Positions 46,421 to 59,922 of a stretch of 64,000 bases of DNA are shown here, one piece after another. The first letter of the stretch is position 1; each line of letters starts with the position of its first letter. The position numbers were made by a program, and so were the translations under genes. The stretch lies in NCBI RefSeq assembly GCF_910594005.1, contig NC_057818.1, positions 8,303,501-8,367,500 on the forward strand, read 5' to 3'. This DNA is from Cervus elaphus (Eukaryota > Chordata > Mammalia > Artiodactyla > Cervidae). A model generated the notes under the pieces. It searched no databases. It saw nothing but the letters and a program-made list of their open reading frames with translations, and was not told where the DNA came from.

Positions 46421-47870
46421 CACGCCAAAAGCCTGCCCAGGATCGTTTCCTTTGATAACCCCTCCACATACTTGCCACACACAGTCCCCTGCAGCCCAGC
46501 CAGGAACAGCCCTCAAGTGTCTCCAAATAAAAATAAATAAATAAATAAGCAAAAGGACTAACTGGGCAACTCTTTCTTTATGCATCTACATTGTTTACAA
46601 AGATGTCCACGTTCGTCTGATTACACAGGACAGCATTCAAATGAAGATCAAATGCCAAATAACCTTGACTTCAAAATACAGGGCATTTTTTGAGAGCTAT
46701 GCTTACATCTCTGTCCGAACACTTTTCCAGTTAACTCTTTGTCCATGAGCTCCTATGCCTGGTTCACAGCTCAAGAGCAGCAGGATCACTTAGCTGAACC
46801 TCTTTGATGAACGGAAGAAGGAGAGAGAACGAAGCTGACTAAGGGTGCAGTGCATGCTGTCCTCTGCACCAGGCTCCACTGTGGATGTGAGTTTTTTTTT
46901 TTTTTAGGTCGAACGAGGTACTCTTTTCTACATTTCTGCACATGGGGAAATCAAGGTCAAACTTCAGATGTTTGCCAAGGCTGGAGAACCAGGATTGCCC
47001 ACAGAGAGGAGACCTGGCCAGAGGCCTGTCTGCTCCCAGCCCCACACCCCATCGGCACTCTGTCCTTTGTCCCAGGACCCTAGAAACAGGTCCTGAAGCA
47101 GGTCACCGCCCACAGCAGCACCCGCAGCTCACGGGTAAGGTCCTTCCTCCCCGCAGTTCACAGCCCCCTCCCTTCCTGCCTTTTCAGGTCGGCTCCCAGA
47201 TGGACCACCTGAACCCAGCCACTCATGGCGGCCTTGGCTGCTGCAGTGGGTGGGGGGGGGTTGTCTCCAAACAGAGACGTCTGCCCAGAGGACCTGAGCC
47301 CCGGAATGAGCCGGGGGAACAGGGCATCGCTCTTTCCTGCTCCACTCTTTGGGTCCCCAGAGGGGACTGCGTGTGCCCTGCTGTGCAAAACCTCTCCGGG
47401 GAGCGGCACCTGCCCCAGAGGTCTCGCCTCCCTGCCAGCTGGGCCTACGCACGACCACGAGTGAGTCACAAGTGAAAGATGGAAGCGTCTCCCCCGGCTG
47501 CTGGGGCCTGGGTCCCCAAACCACATCTCTGTTTTCATATATGTGTTGGGATGATTCAGCGGAAACTTCTGGTCAAACGGATCACCATAGCAACTTTCAG
47601 TAGACATCCAGCATGCAAATGAGACGGTGGAAAAGGCCGCTTTCTCCAAAGCCCCAGACCGTCCTCCTCGGAACCTGCCGGGGATTGAATTCTAGACCCT
47701 TTGAAGGTTTCACGCAGAAGTCTGTGTCAAGGCAGGTCGGCACCTGGCTAGGTCTGCTGGTGTCTTCAGATGCTGAGGTGAGAAAAACAAAGTCCCCGGG
47801 TGGTTTCCATGCCCTGAACTGTTCGTCTCACAGGGAAGACGTCTACGGGGGAGCTGGAGGTTCACATTTT
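46420..47870. other. Intergenic, no gene recognised
   Basis: Begins with an (AAAT)n-like run at 46528-46550; otherwise unique, with a G run at about 47248-47260. GC-rich part 47000-47650 gives chance frames only. Confidence 0.35.
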
Positions 47871-47879
47871 CTGTGTCGT

Positions 47880-48040
47880 TTACAAGCTTCAGGATCCTGG
47901 CCAAACTATGCAAACTCTTTGAGCGTCAGGATTTTCATCTGTAAAATGGGGCTACAGGTACTTTATGATGTGTCTGAAATGAAGACTGGAAAACGCTTTG
48001 CATGCATTAGTCCCTCAATAAGTGGTGGTTACTGTACCGG
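47880..48040 (+). mobile_element. MIR SINE
   Basis: Good order of MIR phrases: CTTTGAGCGTCAGGATTTTC, ATCTGTAAAATGGGGCTACA, then AAACGCTTTGCATGCATTAG and CAATAAGTGG. Confidence 0.75.
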
Positions 48041-48417
48041 CCTCGTTGGACCTTATAAAGCTTATTTTCTTTCTTCAGGGCCCATCTTTAATCCAATGCC
48101 AGTTACATGAAAATTGAGGTGTTGATCGCTAGGGATGTAAATGTCACGTGGCATCTGCTCTCAAGGGGCTCAAGAGCTGCTAAGAAGAGGGAAAAAGGGG
48201 GTCACGGGCATTAGGCAAGGCAGTGGGTCAAGCAGGCTTGAATTAATCCTGAATGAGCTCTCTCACTTAGAAAACTGCCCTACACAGATTTCAGTGTGAA
48301 AAGTCAATGAGGTGTTGAAGAAAGAGAAGTGATTTTATTTTATCAATACATTTTTGACTGTACCAGACAGGGATATCTTTGGCTACAAGAAACAGAATAA
48401 TTAATTAGTGGGGATTT

Positions 48418-48625
48418 AGGCTTCCCTGGTGGGTCATGAGTAAAGAATCTGCCTGCCAATGCAGAAGACTTGAGTTTGATCCCTGGGTCAGGAAGATCCC
48501 CTGGAGGAGGAAATGGCAACCCACTCCAGTGTTCTGGGAGATCCCATAGATGGGGAGCCTGGGGGGATACAGTCCATGGGATCACAAAAGAGTTGGTTAC
48601 AACTGAGCTACTAAACAACAATAAA
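48418..48625 (+). mobile_element. Bov-tA SINE
   Basis: GGCTTCCCTGGTGGGTCATG head, TTTGATCCCTGGGTCAGGAA, CAACCCACTCCAGTGTTC; a small deletion after GTTCTGG shortens the middle. Ends ACTGAGCTACTAAAC. Confidence 0.93.
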
Positions 48626-50630
48626 GAAGGGTTAATATACTCTCTCACATACACACACACAAATACACAAACAATTCTGGAGGTAGTTGATTGATATCAG
48701 TAGTTCAGTGGCTTACAGTTATTAAGGTCACCACCTCACTGTCTCTGCAATTCTCATCTTTCCCTCCTTGCTGTCACCTCCCTTTCCCAAGGTTGCTGCT
48801 GAAGTTCCAGCCATCATGTTTGCATTCCAAGATGGTAAAAACAAAAGGGAAATTGACGGTACCATTGGAATGTTTATCTTACTTTTGAGAAATGAGTCAT
48901 AAAGTCATTCCTAGCTATAAGAATACTGAATGAGCAAAGTGACTTTTTTTTTTTTCTTCATAATCAGCTTCTATAGCAGAGACAGATAAAATTGAAGGAG
49001 CTAAAGCAGTCAACCTATACTACCTGATGTATTCCCTTCGAGTCATTTATGTTAGGACTATCCGTTTAAATATGATTTGTACAGAATTTGTGATATAATT
49101 CTAGAATTAGGCAAAGAAACTGCCTCTACTTTGAAGAGTTTAGATGTGGGTGAGTACTCTTTGCCTTCCTCTCTGAAGTCCCAGAAGACTGTCTTGCCTT
49201 CCTTCAAAAATCACAAGCTGAATAGTCGCTGCGGAGCAGTCATCATTTCCCAAGCTCTTGGGTACACGGATGGCACCGGAGTAATCCCTGCACAAAAGCC
49301 ACACTTCCTGACCCAAGAACTCCCTGCCTAGTTGGGAGGCTACCGTTACACCGACCAGCTGGGAGCACGTACACTGGGTTATTGCATGACGGCTTTCAAG
49401 CTGTTTTCATACAGCCTCTGCAGCCTTTGAGAGCCTGATGAGAAGTAAGACTGGGTAGTCGCCTCATCACTTAACCTGATGAAATGTCACGTCATCCCCC
49501 TTGACTGAGGACCCCAAGGAGGAAGCATGTGTGTAAGTCACAGGGTCTGCGCTCTGCCTCCTCACATAGCTCAGCTCTGATTCGGGGGTCCGGAGCTTGT
49601 GGGGTGGCTGGGGAAGGCAGGAAGGTCCCGGTGAGGTATGACAAAGGAGGCCCCGCTCCGGGGAGGACCTCCGGGCGCCTGGGAGAAGCACACCCATGTG
49701 ACTCTATCTGACCCATGACTTGTGTCTCTTGGGTCCTGGCAAGAAGGAGTGGACGTGGGGAAGCAAGAGGAGTTTTAATAAAGGGAATGCTGACAAGGCG
49801 CAGGAACACAGGGAACAGCGAAGGCTTAAGGGGAAGTGCAGCTTCCTGGGGCTTCCAACCCCCGGGAGCCAGGACCACCTCCTGCTGCTGGGAGATGTGA
49901 GGAAAGGCTGGGTGACTCCCAGACTCAGAGGAGAAGGGGAAGGAGAGGGAGAAAGAGCCGGACACAGACAGGGCGATACAGGGAGAGAGGAGCAGGGGGC
50001 AGAGGGAGGGAGGGGGCTGATGGACAGGGCAGCCTGCCTCTGACTCGAGCCCTGACCTTCAGTCAAGGACACAAGTGATCCCGAGGGCAGGGAGACAGGC
50101 GTGCACACCCCCCACCCCCCAGCCAGTGTTACTCAGAGGCCTGACCCACAGGGAAGCCAGCGGGCTTGGGGAGCTCGCCCGCATGCTCATCTCTGCCTCC
50201 TGGAGCCTAGACCCGCGTAGAGAGAAGCAGAGCCTGGACCCGGCGGGGTGGAGCGGGGGTGGGAGGGGAGTGGCACGCAACAGGGACTGAATCTGAGGAA
50301 AGAGGCTGCTGACACCCCTCCCCTGGCCCCTGTGTGCCCACAGTGATCTCCACCAGCGGATGTTCCAGAAGCTTCTGCAGAGCCCTTGAGGATGGGGCTC
50401 CTGCGTAGAACACGGCCCCTTGGCCGCGGTGCGCTCTGCCTTCATACTCAGCGCCTGACTGCCCACCCACCCTCACCATCCGGCCCAGGCTCTGAACGTC
50501 CTGACGGAAGGTCAGAAACAGTCTCAGCCGTGCCTCCTCTTAAAAACCCCCAGAGTTACCCTCTGTGGATGAACACGCCCCGCCGGTTTTGTCAGTGTGC
50601 CTTTTTCATTAATAAAGTATATGATCCAGA
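48626..50630. other. Intergenic, no gene recognised
   Basis: Purine-rich tract at 49915-50030 (GAGAAGGGGAAGGAGAGGG type) and otherwise unique DNA. Overlapping frames across 49467-50480 on both strands reflect this composition. Confidence 0.35.
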
Positions 50631-50633
50631 GAC

Positions 50634-50812
50634 TTGCCTGATGGTCCAGTGGCTAAGACTGCGCTCCTAACGCAGGGGGCCCCGGGTTCGATTCCTGCTC
50701 GGGGAGCCAGATCCCACGTGCCGAGACTGAGCGTTCACACGCTGCAACTAAAGATTCCATGTACCACAACGAAGACCCTGTGCAGCCAAGTAAACCCAAA
50801 TAAACACATATT
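50634..50812 (+). mobile_element. CHR-2-type tRNA-derived SINE
   Basis: CTTGCCTGATGGTCCAGTGG, CCCGGGTTCGATTCCTGCTC (box-B-like), GCAACTAAAGATTCCATG and AATAAACACATATTAAAAAA tail. Confidence 0.9.
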
Positions 50813-50814
50813 AA

Positions 50815-53050
50815 AAAAGACAGTACATTAAAAAGTAACTTACATGATCTAAACTGTAGGAATCTATATCTCCTTAAAGGGATTTGGGTGGAACGAATGG
50901 TGTGTCAGAGGGAGATATTTATAGATGTTTCTTTAAATCACTCCGTGCATGGAGGAAGGGCATGGTAGGCAGACAGTCAGGGATATTTAAAACAAATGGC
51001 TAGTGACAAAAGACAGGGAAAAGCGTGCAGACACATCAATTATAAATGAATATGTTACGTGTATGTTCATTTAATGATGTGTTTGCACTGGGGGCCAATC
51101 GACTCAATCACAATAGAGGCTACCTCCAGTAGCCACATCTGCAGGTTAATGTGTTTGTTTCAAGATAACAGAATGAAAGTGACGCTGGAGGATTCTGGGC
51201 CATTCTCCCAAGCTGCTCCTACCCCGAGGACGAGGTGTAGCTTCCTGGCGCTTGGGAAAAGTGCTTTTGGGAGTGGCCAGGTGTGTTCTGGTGCCTGAAC
51301 TGGAGGCCTGGCCTCTTGGAGGATCACCAACAATCCCAACATCAAGTTTCAGGTTTGGCAAGAGGCACATAAAAGTGTTCTCAAGGCTCAGTGTTCAAGA
51401 AAAAACCGCCTCAGCCACCCAGGCGTCAAGGGAGATGGGCTCTGCCTCTCTCGGAAGGGTGGGACGTGGGCTGGGATTCTTCGGGAGCGGGTGTTGCCTC
51501 TGGCATGAGATGTGGGCCACCAGATAGCATCGCCCGGGACATTAACGTGGCGGCAGAGAGCTCGTGGGTTGTTCACGTGGGGCCCGGTGGAAAGATGGAA
51601 ACAGATCAAATAATTTTGACGGAGCAGGTTTCAATCCTCCACCCCTCCCTCCTTGTTAGCACCATTCTGAGAGACAGAGAGGCAGAGATAGAGAGACAGA
51701 GAGAAAAAGACAAAGGCAGAGGTGGAGAAAGTGAGAGACAGAGAGAGACCCCAGCCTGCGAGAGCAGTCGATCGTAGGCTGGGACACGTCGGCAGGTGGA
51801 GAGGATCTCGGAAGTCAGCATGTTCGCTCACCTGTGGACACGTCTTGATCATCCTCATCTTGGCGCTGAGCCCCATCCTCCCAGAGGTTTCCAGGCTGTG
51901 GACAGACAGACAAGCAAGTCTGAGCTTAGGACAGGAATAACACATCCCGTGACACGTACGCTGGAACGCTCCAGGGCCAGCGCCAAGCTGAATCTCAGTC
52001 AGGGCACGGGCCCTGGGTGTCAGAAAGGCAGGTCGCCCACCTGTGTTATTTTCCATTGAAGGCAAATCAGTTGTTATCATAGGAACAGCTGAACTTCGCT
52101 CATTCACTTCCAGCCTGAGAGTGTTGCCATTCCTAATTACTTGCAGGGTAATCTTTCATCTTCCAGTTCTCAGAGTCTCTAAAAGGTTGCATGTGGTCAT
52201 GTATAGAAACACAGATCCCCCAGACCTGGGGGTTTGGGGGGGATATTTCTAAGAGAGGGTGATGCCTGGAATGAGCTACTTGCTTTACAACAAAACAGAC
52301 TGAGTGGAAGAAATAGCATGCCGAGCAGCCTGCAGGCTGGCATCCTGGATTCATCCTCCCAGGGTTTCCAAGCCATCTCTTCCCATCCTCGTCCAAGTTC
52401 CTGTTGGGATGGGAGGGGACAGCTGGCGGCGGCCCGTAGGGTGTCAACATTAGACGGCCCTGGACTGCAAACGGCACAGACTCTGGCCTTGACTGAGGGC
52501 CCCAGAAATGTTAGGCCTGTCGCTGTCCCTGCGGTTCATTTATTATTAGAGACACTTGTCTCTTGGAAACGCAGACTGTTGATATTCCTGCTCCACAGTC
52601 TAGGAGGAGGCAGCGTGGGGCAGCCAGGATTCACAGCCACACCCATTCATGTACCCGGCAGTCACGAAACACCTGCTTTGTGGAAGGTGCGGAGCCCCGG
52701 GGGAGAGCCTGCAGTGGGCCTCATCTGACCCTGGGCCTCCTGCCTGCAGAGTAACCCCCGAGGCAGAACAGGCTGGGGTTACTTCTGACACGGACGGGAA
52801 AGCCCTTGGAGAACGAACGAGCACCGGTGAGTGGTATTGGAGACCCAGAGCTCAAGCAGAGAATGACCCTCGAAGCCATTCAGCTCCCCCAAAACAGAAG
52901 CTCCCTCTGCGAAACTCTCCCAAATGAATCTCACGCTGAAGCCAGAGCATCACTGTTTTGCTCTTTGCAAAAATCTCCATCAGGAGCCTTCATGCTGTTG
53001 CCGATGGTGCGTTAGGAAATACTGAGGAGCCAGAGCAGAAAAGAGCCATG
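50815..53050. other. Intergenic, (GAGA)n tract
   Basis: Holds an imperfect (GAGA)n/(GACA)n purine tract at 51668-51752. No gene recognised; frames through the tract are low-complexity. Confidence 0.4.
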
Positions 53051-53230
53051 CACCAAGTATCCACTGTGTGCCAAGTCCTGGCATTTCAGATGCATGACCT
53101 GCTCTTGTCTTTTTAATTCTGGGTAGTTGGTGGAATTACCTCCCCACATTATGGATGCAAAAATGGATGCCGACAGAGGTTAATTTTCTTCCTGGACATC
53201 CCAGAGCAGATCAGGGCTTTGTGAGAACTT
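53050..53230 (+). mobile_element. MIR SINE remnant
   Basis: CACTGTGTGCCAAGTCCTGG, then ATTACCTCCCCACATTATGG and a GACAGAGGTTAATTTTC stretch follow the MIR order in decayed form. Confidence 0.55.
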
Positions 53231-54890
53231 CGCTCTTCTTGGCTTTATCCAGACCTTTCCTTCTCCTCCTACTTACTGCAAAATTGGACCAGGACAGTTA
53301 CCCTGGACTTTAGCCAAAGGACCGCTACGAAACCACGGAAGGGAATGGCCCCAAGCTGTCTGCACACACTGACTCCTTTCTGTGGCCTTTCCGCAGGACG
53401 TGTGTTGTCCTGGAGAGAATCCCAAGTAGACTTGTGGCCAGAGAGGTCAACCTTTGACCTTGCAGGTCTGGAGTTCGTAGAAAAGACTGAGGTTGCCCGA
53501 AATGAGGGAAGGTGATTACAACAGCGAGGTGGAGGAGGCCAGAAGGCAGCGGAGCCAAGGAAATGTTTGCTAGGGTAAAAGGTATCTGAGGACTCCTTAG
53601 AAGGTTCCAGTGGTCTCAGAGCCGTGGGATACATGCCCATTACATCATTACCCTATTTCTGGACACCACAGACCCAGCCGCATAGCCTGAGAAGGAAACC
53701 AGCCTGTGTTCAGAGTAAATAGTTAACACTTCTGGGCTGGAAGAGATGATTATTCAAAAGTTGGTCCCCACATACAAATGCAAATAACATCCAAAGACAC
53801 ATGAATGCTAATTTCTCCAACGAAGTCTGGAGACAAATGCTAGTCATTAGAAACATTTCCGCGCATTTATATTAGGCCGTCCTCTAAAAGACTTTTCAGA
53901 CAAATATGTCATCAAGATATTCAAAACCATGTAATCTTATCCAAAGTTTCATCTATCAACAGTACAGTTTTCATCTCTTGCAGCTGTGTGTCAGAACGCT
54001 GGGGGAGATTACTCAGCTGATACGGCCGAGCCGGGAGGGGCCGAAGAGAAGTCTTGGGGGTCCGCGGAGCGCCCTGACAGGAAGATCTGGGTTTTCAGAG
54101 TGGGTTAGGTCTCTTGGTGACAGGTGAGAGATACGAGGCAGATGAGGGATGACCTCTAACAGGTCAGAGAAGAAACACTCAGGGGTGTCTCTCTCCACCT
54201 TCCTGCCTTCTTCACACACAAGCACTACCGAGATGACTGATTAACTTAGAAGCAGAGCCCCTGGGAGCTCGAGACCCTGTCTGCACCACCTTCTTCTGCA
54301 AGAGAAAACCTCAGGCCCGAACACCGCTCCCGGGGAGGCTTGGGTGAGGGCAGAGGCTTAGGGTGAAGCGACAGGAGGGCTTGGCATTAAGCCATTTCTC
54401 TGAGCCTGTGAACATGTGTGCACTCTTACCATCTCTCTTTTCCTTCTTCTCTCATCCCCGCTTCCCTGCCCTTTTCTTTTTGGGAAGGGTATTTGGTGAG
54501 AAGAGTGCCCAGAGGGAGGCTTCATGCCATCCCTAGGCCTGCAAAAGTTGCTGTTATTTGATTGTTTCCTGGGGGACCATTTGTGGTTGGGTGACTGTAT
54601 ATAGTGTGTGGCTGGTGGTGGTTTTTGGCAGTGATGGAAGGACATTTCTCTGTAATTACACATGTATTAAATGAATCCATTAAATAACTTATTTATCTGT
54701 TAATCCACTTATTCATCAGCAGGAATATTCAACCATCCATCCATCTGCTGCTCATCGATAACAAAGTCTGAAGAACCGCCCGTATGGCACTACCATTAAT
54801 CCCAGTTCTGTGGTCAGGGAAAAAGGAGTAGAGAGGTTACAAAATCAGACCAAGATCCCCAAGCTAACAGAGGAAATGCTGAGACAGACT
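53231..54890. other. Intergenic, no gene recognised
   Basis: Unique-looking DNA; nothing beyond short frames seen. Confidence 0.35.
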
Positions 54891-54894
54891 CATC

Positions 54895-55085
54895 CACCCT
54901 CTGGTTCACTCCATTCAATCCTCGGCCAACCATTTCTTGACTGCCTGCCTTGTCCCAGATACCAAGTCCAGGTACAACAGGAAGGTAAAGATGTTTCTAA
55001 TTGGCCCTTGCCCTCAAGGAGCTCACATTCTTAAATCAATACCAAGCGCTATGAGGCTGTCATGAGCCCTGTGCCCTGAAATAGT
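54895..55085 (+). mobile_element. Old mammalian repeat (L2/MIR class)
   Basis: TGACTGCCTGCCTTGTCCCA and GCCCTTGCCCTCAAGGAGCT followed by ACATTCTTAAAT is wording common to ancient mammalian-wide repeats. Family not fixed. Confidence 0.45.
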
Positions 55086-55587
55086 AAGCTGTAAGCTGGT
55101 GCAAAAATCCATCAGCTGTGGTGCCAGGGGACATTGCTGGGGGGTGACTGAGGTCATGGGTCTCAACCACCCAGCTTCCACGGGGGTCCTGTCTGAAGGG
55201 TACCTTGGTGCTGTAAATCCCATGCTAACAGCTGCTGCTTTGAAGGAGGCTCAGGAAAGGGCAGGCAGAGGAAGGCCCAGCTGCTCTGTGGGTGGTTTGT
55301 GATGGCTGCACTGGTCCTCCAGACAACGCTTTGTGCAGCTGAGGGGGTAATCTGTGATGGGTGTGTCCTGCAAGCCGAGGGCATGGAGGTTCGTATAAAG
55401 AATCACCAAACTGTGCAGAATATTCTCAGGGGGAGAAACAATGTGAGCAAGGACACCCAGGCATGAATGGCGATGGGCTGGTAGAGCAAGGTGGTTACAC
55501 TGCTGAAGAACAGGTAACACACGGTGGGGTGACTCATGCAGGAACCAGGGAGACATCTGAACAGTCAGCACAAGAGCTCATGGTGGG

Positions 55588-55725
55588 GGAATTCCCTGGA
55601 GGTTCAGGGGTTAAGACTTTGCCTTCCAGTGCTGGGAGTGGGGGGTCGGGGCCTGGATGGGGAGCTGAGATCTCTCATGACTCAGGGCCAAAAACAAACA
55701 AAACAACAACAACAACAACAAAAAA
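55588..55725 (+). mobile_element. CHR-2-type tRNA-derived SINE
   Basis: GGAATTCCCTGGAGGTTCAG head with GGGTTAAGACTTTGCCTTCC, then a diverged middle and an (AAC)n/A-rich tail at 55690-55725. Confidence 0.8.
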
Positions 55726-56600
55726 ACCAGAAGCAATACAGCAGCAAGTTCTATAACTTTGAAAATGATTCACATTAAAACAAAAAAACCAAAATGAACT
55801 CATGGAGACTGGTCTCATAGGCCAGCTGAAGAGTCTGGACCTTAGGGGATCCACAAAGTGGGCAAGGAAGATACATATCCAGGTTCGTGGTTCAGGAGAG
55901 AATACTTGGCAGTGAATTGGCAGGTTCTGAGGCAGGAGTACTGGTTAGTTGGTTCTTGCAGTTGTTTCAAAGGAGACCTGTCTTAGACTCAAGGATTGGG
56001 AGCATGAGCGCTCACAGCAAACTCTTAAAGTATTTGAAAAGTAGAATGGAAAAGACGTATGATTGGTTGGAGTATTGAATGAGGGAGAGAGAAGAGCTAA
56101 GCTCAATTCTCAGGCTTCAAACTTGAAATCTGTGTAAACAGTTATTTTTCAACCTCACTAGGGACAATGAGAGGAGAAGCCAGCTTTGGGGAGTCTGAGA
56201 GGCCAGTGGGATACCCCAGTGGAGACAAGGCTATCTCAGTGGCAGTTGAAAGTCTGGAGTTGGAGTTCAGAAGATAAAGTACTGGTTGGCAATGGAAACT
56301 GAACAACACAGACAGGATGACAAATAGGTAGCTTATGTGCCACCGACAGCCACTTCTGCACCCAGAGCAGGCATCACCAATCACGTGATATTTTTCCCCA
56401 TTGAGCTTGGCTGCTCGAAGCATTGTGATTCAGGCAGACATGAGCAACAGATTGAAGCTGGGATGGAAGCTGAAATATTCCTGATGACTGTCACAGACAT
56501 GATGACTGAAGCCACGGAGGGGTTGGGAGTGTCCTCGGGCAGAAAGTGAACAGCTAGTGAAACACATAGGTATTAAGGAGTGTTGACTGTGATGGATGAT
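55726..56600. other. Intergenic, no gene recognised
   Basis: No repeat or protein identified. Confidence 0.35.
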
Positions 56601-56604
56601 TCAA

Positions 56605-56790
56605 GTCCCCATGTCCCCACTTATTGGCTGGGTTAACTTTGAAGATCGGCCTTAACTCCCTAGGTCACAATCATTGATTCGTACAACACGGATAACAACA
56701 GCACCTCATTGCATTCTGGGTAACATTACTGTCACGTAAAGTGTTTAGAACAGACAGACACATACATTATGCTCAAACAATGTCACTATA
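56605..56790 (+). mobile_element. MIR-like SINE remnant
   Basis: TTATTGGCTGGGTTAACTTTG followed by GCCTTAACTCCCTAGGTCAC and GTAAAGTGTTTAGAACAGAC matches MIR order, decayed. Confidence 0.5.
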
Positions 56791-58408
56791 AATGGGGGTA
56801 ATGGGAAGAACAGAGGAACCTGTGAAAATCAAGAGGAGTTCCCCAGAGCCTATGCCAGCCTAGCAGACGTCTTACCACTCCGAGTCACAGGAGATCCGCG
56901 ATGTTTGGGAAGAATTCTAAACTTGGCTCATTTCTCAGATTTGCCCTCTGTATTCCGTGAGCACCCTGCATCCTCCTTCAACTCAAAGACACTTTGGGGC
57001 TGGAATCGCTGCATTGATAATACTGCCTCCTAGTTTTTAACAGTTCCTCTATGTGGATTTTGGAAAAAGTGGTGAATGCTTTGATTTAGCCCAGTGGCCA
57101 CTGGATCTGAACTTCCTCTGAACGGACAGACGTTCAGTCACAGCCCAGGAGGAGAGGAAGCGGAGTTCCACTCTCTCCCAGCAAGTGGGCCCTTTCTAGT
57201 TTAGATTGCCAGGCGTGTGTTACCTGAGAGAGACCTTACGGCCTGTCTAGCAGAGCATGTTAAAAATAAGTACACACATATAATTTGTTTATTTGCCTGC
57301 TTTGCTCTGTCCCAATCACTGTCCTCAATCAGAAAGGCAGTTGTGGCCTTTTTGGTGCAGTGCAGCATATAAAGTGTTTAACAACAGTGCCCTTAAATTT
57401 ATGTAGCAAGCATCATATTCATCTGGGTACATAAAAGATTACATTTTCTGAACTGCCTCTCTGCCTGCCCTGCCAGCCTTTCCTAGTCTTTGCCAAGAGA
57501 CTGGAGCTGCTTTCTCTGGGCTTCTGAACCACAGAGTTGCTGTGGGTGTGTTATTTTTGTATTTACTTTGGTGGGGGGCAGAGGAGGTGGTTTTTTCACG
57601 TTATTTTTCGCTATAATTGGGACGGTAAAGGGTAGTACCCTGAATGCAAAGGGTCACACGGTTTCTCGGCCAGACGCAGAGCTTGCAGTGCCCTCCGACC
57701 GTGAGAGAGCGACTCAGAGGCCATCTGGTTTCTGGTATGATCTGCACGCCGGTGACCTGCTGTCGGGTTCGGGATGGCTGATGTTCTCAGAAGATGGAGT
57801 CAAGGACGTGTTTTGGTCTTCCCTTCTGATTCCCTGCTGGTGCGTTGCGGTGGGGATGTGTGTCTGTCTGTGGGAGGGGGTCAGTATCTGCTTCTGACCT
57901 TGAGCATGCAGGCGAATGTTTTGGTACCGAGGAGGAGAGAGCAAAAGCCAGGAGATGAAGGGGGAGAAGTAAGAGAGGGTCAGGATAAGAGGACCAGAAG
58001 TCACAGTGGTCTCACAGGCGGAAGATGGTCCGGATGATTCATCCTGTCATTTGCCCTCTGGCGTCTGTGTCTGGTGTGGTTCGAGGTTCTGGCATCTTAC
58101 CGTCACTGGCTGGACAGGGTGCCTGGTCTCACAGATGTTACTGCTTAATGGGGGGACGCTGATAATAAACCAGTGATGAAATCAGGTTAATTTCGGAGAA
58201 ACTGGCTGGTCCAATTACTGATGGAAATACTGCCATCCTGCTCAGCAGGGCGGACTGTCTCACGCCTGGGGTTGCTCTCATCTCTGAAGATTCCTCCCCG
58301 AGGTCATCTCTGGAACACCTTTTTCTCTCTCTGGGCAGACAGACAGGCTTCTACTTTGACTCAGATCACTCCATCTCACTTTCAGATTGTTTCCGTAAAT
58401 TCCAAGTC
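56791..58408. other. Intergenic, no gene recognised
   Basis: Unique-looking DNA with only chance frames (for example across 57490-57900). Confidence 0.35.
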
Positions 58409-58635
58409 AGTGGTTGTCAGCATCGAATGACCTCCCCTGCCCCCGCTCCACCCTGCCCCCCCCAGCCCTGGGTGCAGCCGGCAGTGTCTGGAGCATTTCA
58501 GGCCGTGAGATGTCAGGGATGCTACTAGAATCTACAGATGGCCAAGGATGCTGTTAACCACCGTATAAAGCATGGAGCAGCCCCCAAAACAAAGCGCCGT
58601 CAAGTCCCAAAGGTCAGTAGTGCTGAGACTCTGGT
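58409..58635 (-). mobile_element. hAT-type (Charlie/MER class) DNA transposon remnant
   Basis: Starts CAGTGGTTGTCAGC, has GGCAGTGTCTGGAGCATTTC and CAGGGATGCTACTAGAATCT, and ends AGTAGTGCTGAGACTCTGG. Opposite orientation to the copy at 42175-42425. Confidence 0.6.
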
Positions 58636-59915
58636 TTACAAGTTTATTTTCCATCCCCTCCGCTGTGACAAGGCATATGGATATTCCCATATCCATAATA
58701 CTGACATCTTGTAGGTGTTCGATAAGCACTTGCTGGTCGGCAGTGCCGATACACAACAGGCGGTATCAAGGGTTTGCTGTGTGAATATCTGATACAGTCT
58801 ATCGCTTAGCAGCCTCCTGACTTTGAGAAGCCAGCCGACTTTTCTAAACGTCAATAGCTCCCTGACAAAGAATGATCTGACCCAAAAGCCAACAGGGCTG
58901 AGGCTGAGAAACCCTGACTCGCTTGAAGCTGGGGTCTGAGCTGACACCCACAGGGCCGGGGTGTGAGTGTGTGCTTAGGCAGGCATGGTGGTGGGATCCG
59001 CCCCGAAGCCTGGCACGGGCCCTTGGGGAGAAGACCTCCCCGCAACTCCTTGGCTTCCTCCCCAGGAAACTTGCTCCATCCCAGACAGTGAGCTAGAAAC
59101 CAGCAGAGCCTTCGCTGGGGGCTGCCAGGATGGGCTTTCTGCAGAATGGCTCCCGAGAATCCAGGGGTGGGGGAGCCCTCGTGATGCCAACACCCTTACC
59201 ATCTTGGGGCTCATCCTGGGGAGATGTGTCCCCAGAAAACCTTAGCCGCCCAGCTGCTCCCTGCTCAAGAGCATTTGTTAACAACAGATCTAACTGCACA
59301 GAAGCAGCCTGGAATGTACTCTGCCTCTCAGTTCTGCCCCGAAACCGCTGCGCAACAACTGGAATCCACTCTCGATCCCCGGCAGAACAGCATGGAGACT
59401 GGAACCTGAATGGGCCGATTTTCGAGCTGTCTGAGGCATGGGTCTGGGGGAAGGAAAAGAGAAATGAAATATCTGGGAAATCGGAGACATTGTTTCAAGA
59501 CAACGGTTTTTTTAGGGTGTCTGATTTACTATTCAACTGTGCGCAGCTGCTGTTCGGAAAACGGGACGCGCGCCAAGACGAGAGAGCTGGCGGGGAGGGT
59601 CGAGGGGGAGCCGGGACAAAGGGATCCGCAGCGGTGTTTGCACACTTCACGTGTTGACTCGACTTCAAAAAATAACGCCTGAGCCGCTGACCCCTTCTGA
59701 GAAGCCGATGGCTGGCGTCCCTTGAGTTGCCATCTATCTGCTGAATGGTGGCCTCCCACCTACGTAGCTCTTGCCTTCTTTGTCTTCATTAAAGAGACCA
59801 AGGAGACCGCCCTGCCCTCACAGTGCACGTTTTTTAAATCAGCGCTTCAGCAACTGTTGCCTCGTTTTTCTTCTGTCTTCTTCATGCTGGTGTCGAGACG
59901 CCCACACGTTGGCGC
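58636..59915. other. Intergenic, no gene recognised
   Basis: Mixed composition, short frames only. Confidence 0.35.
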
Positions 59916-59922
59916 AAGAGAC

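Noticed and set aside
51668..51752. GA-rich tract as a GAGA-factor regulatory site
   Set aside because: Simple imperfect microsatellite; no promoter context.
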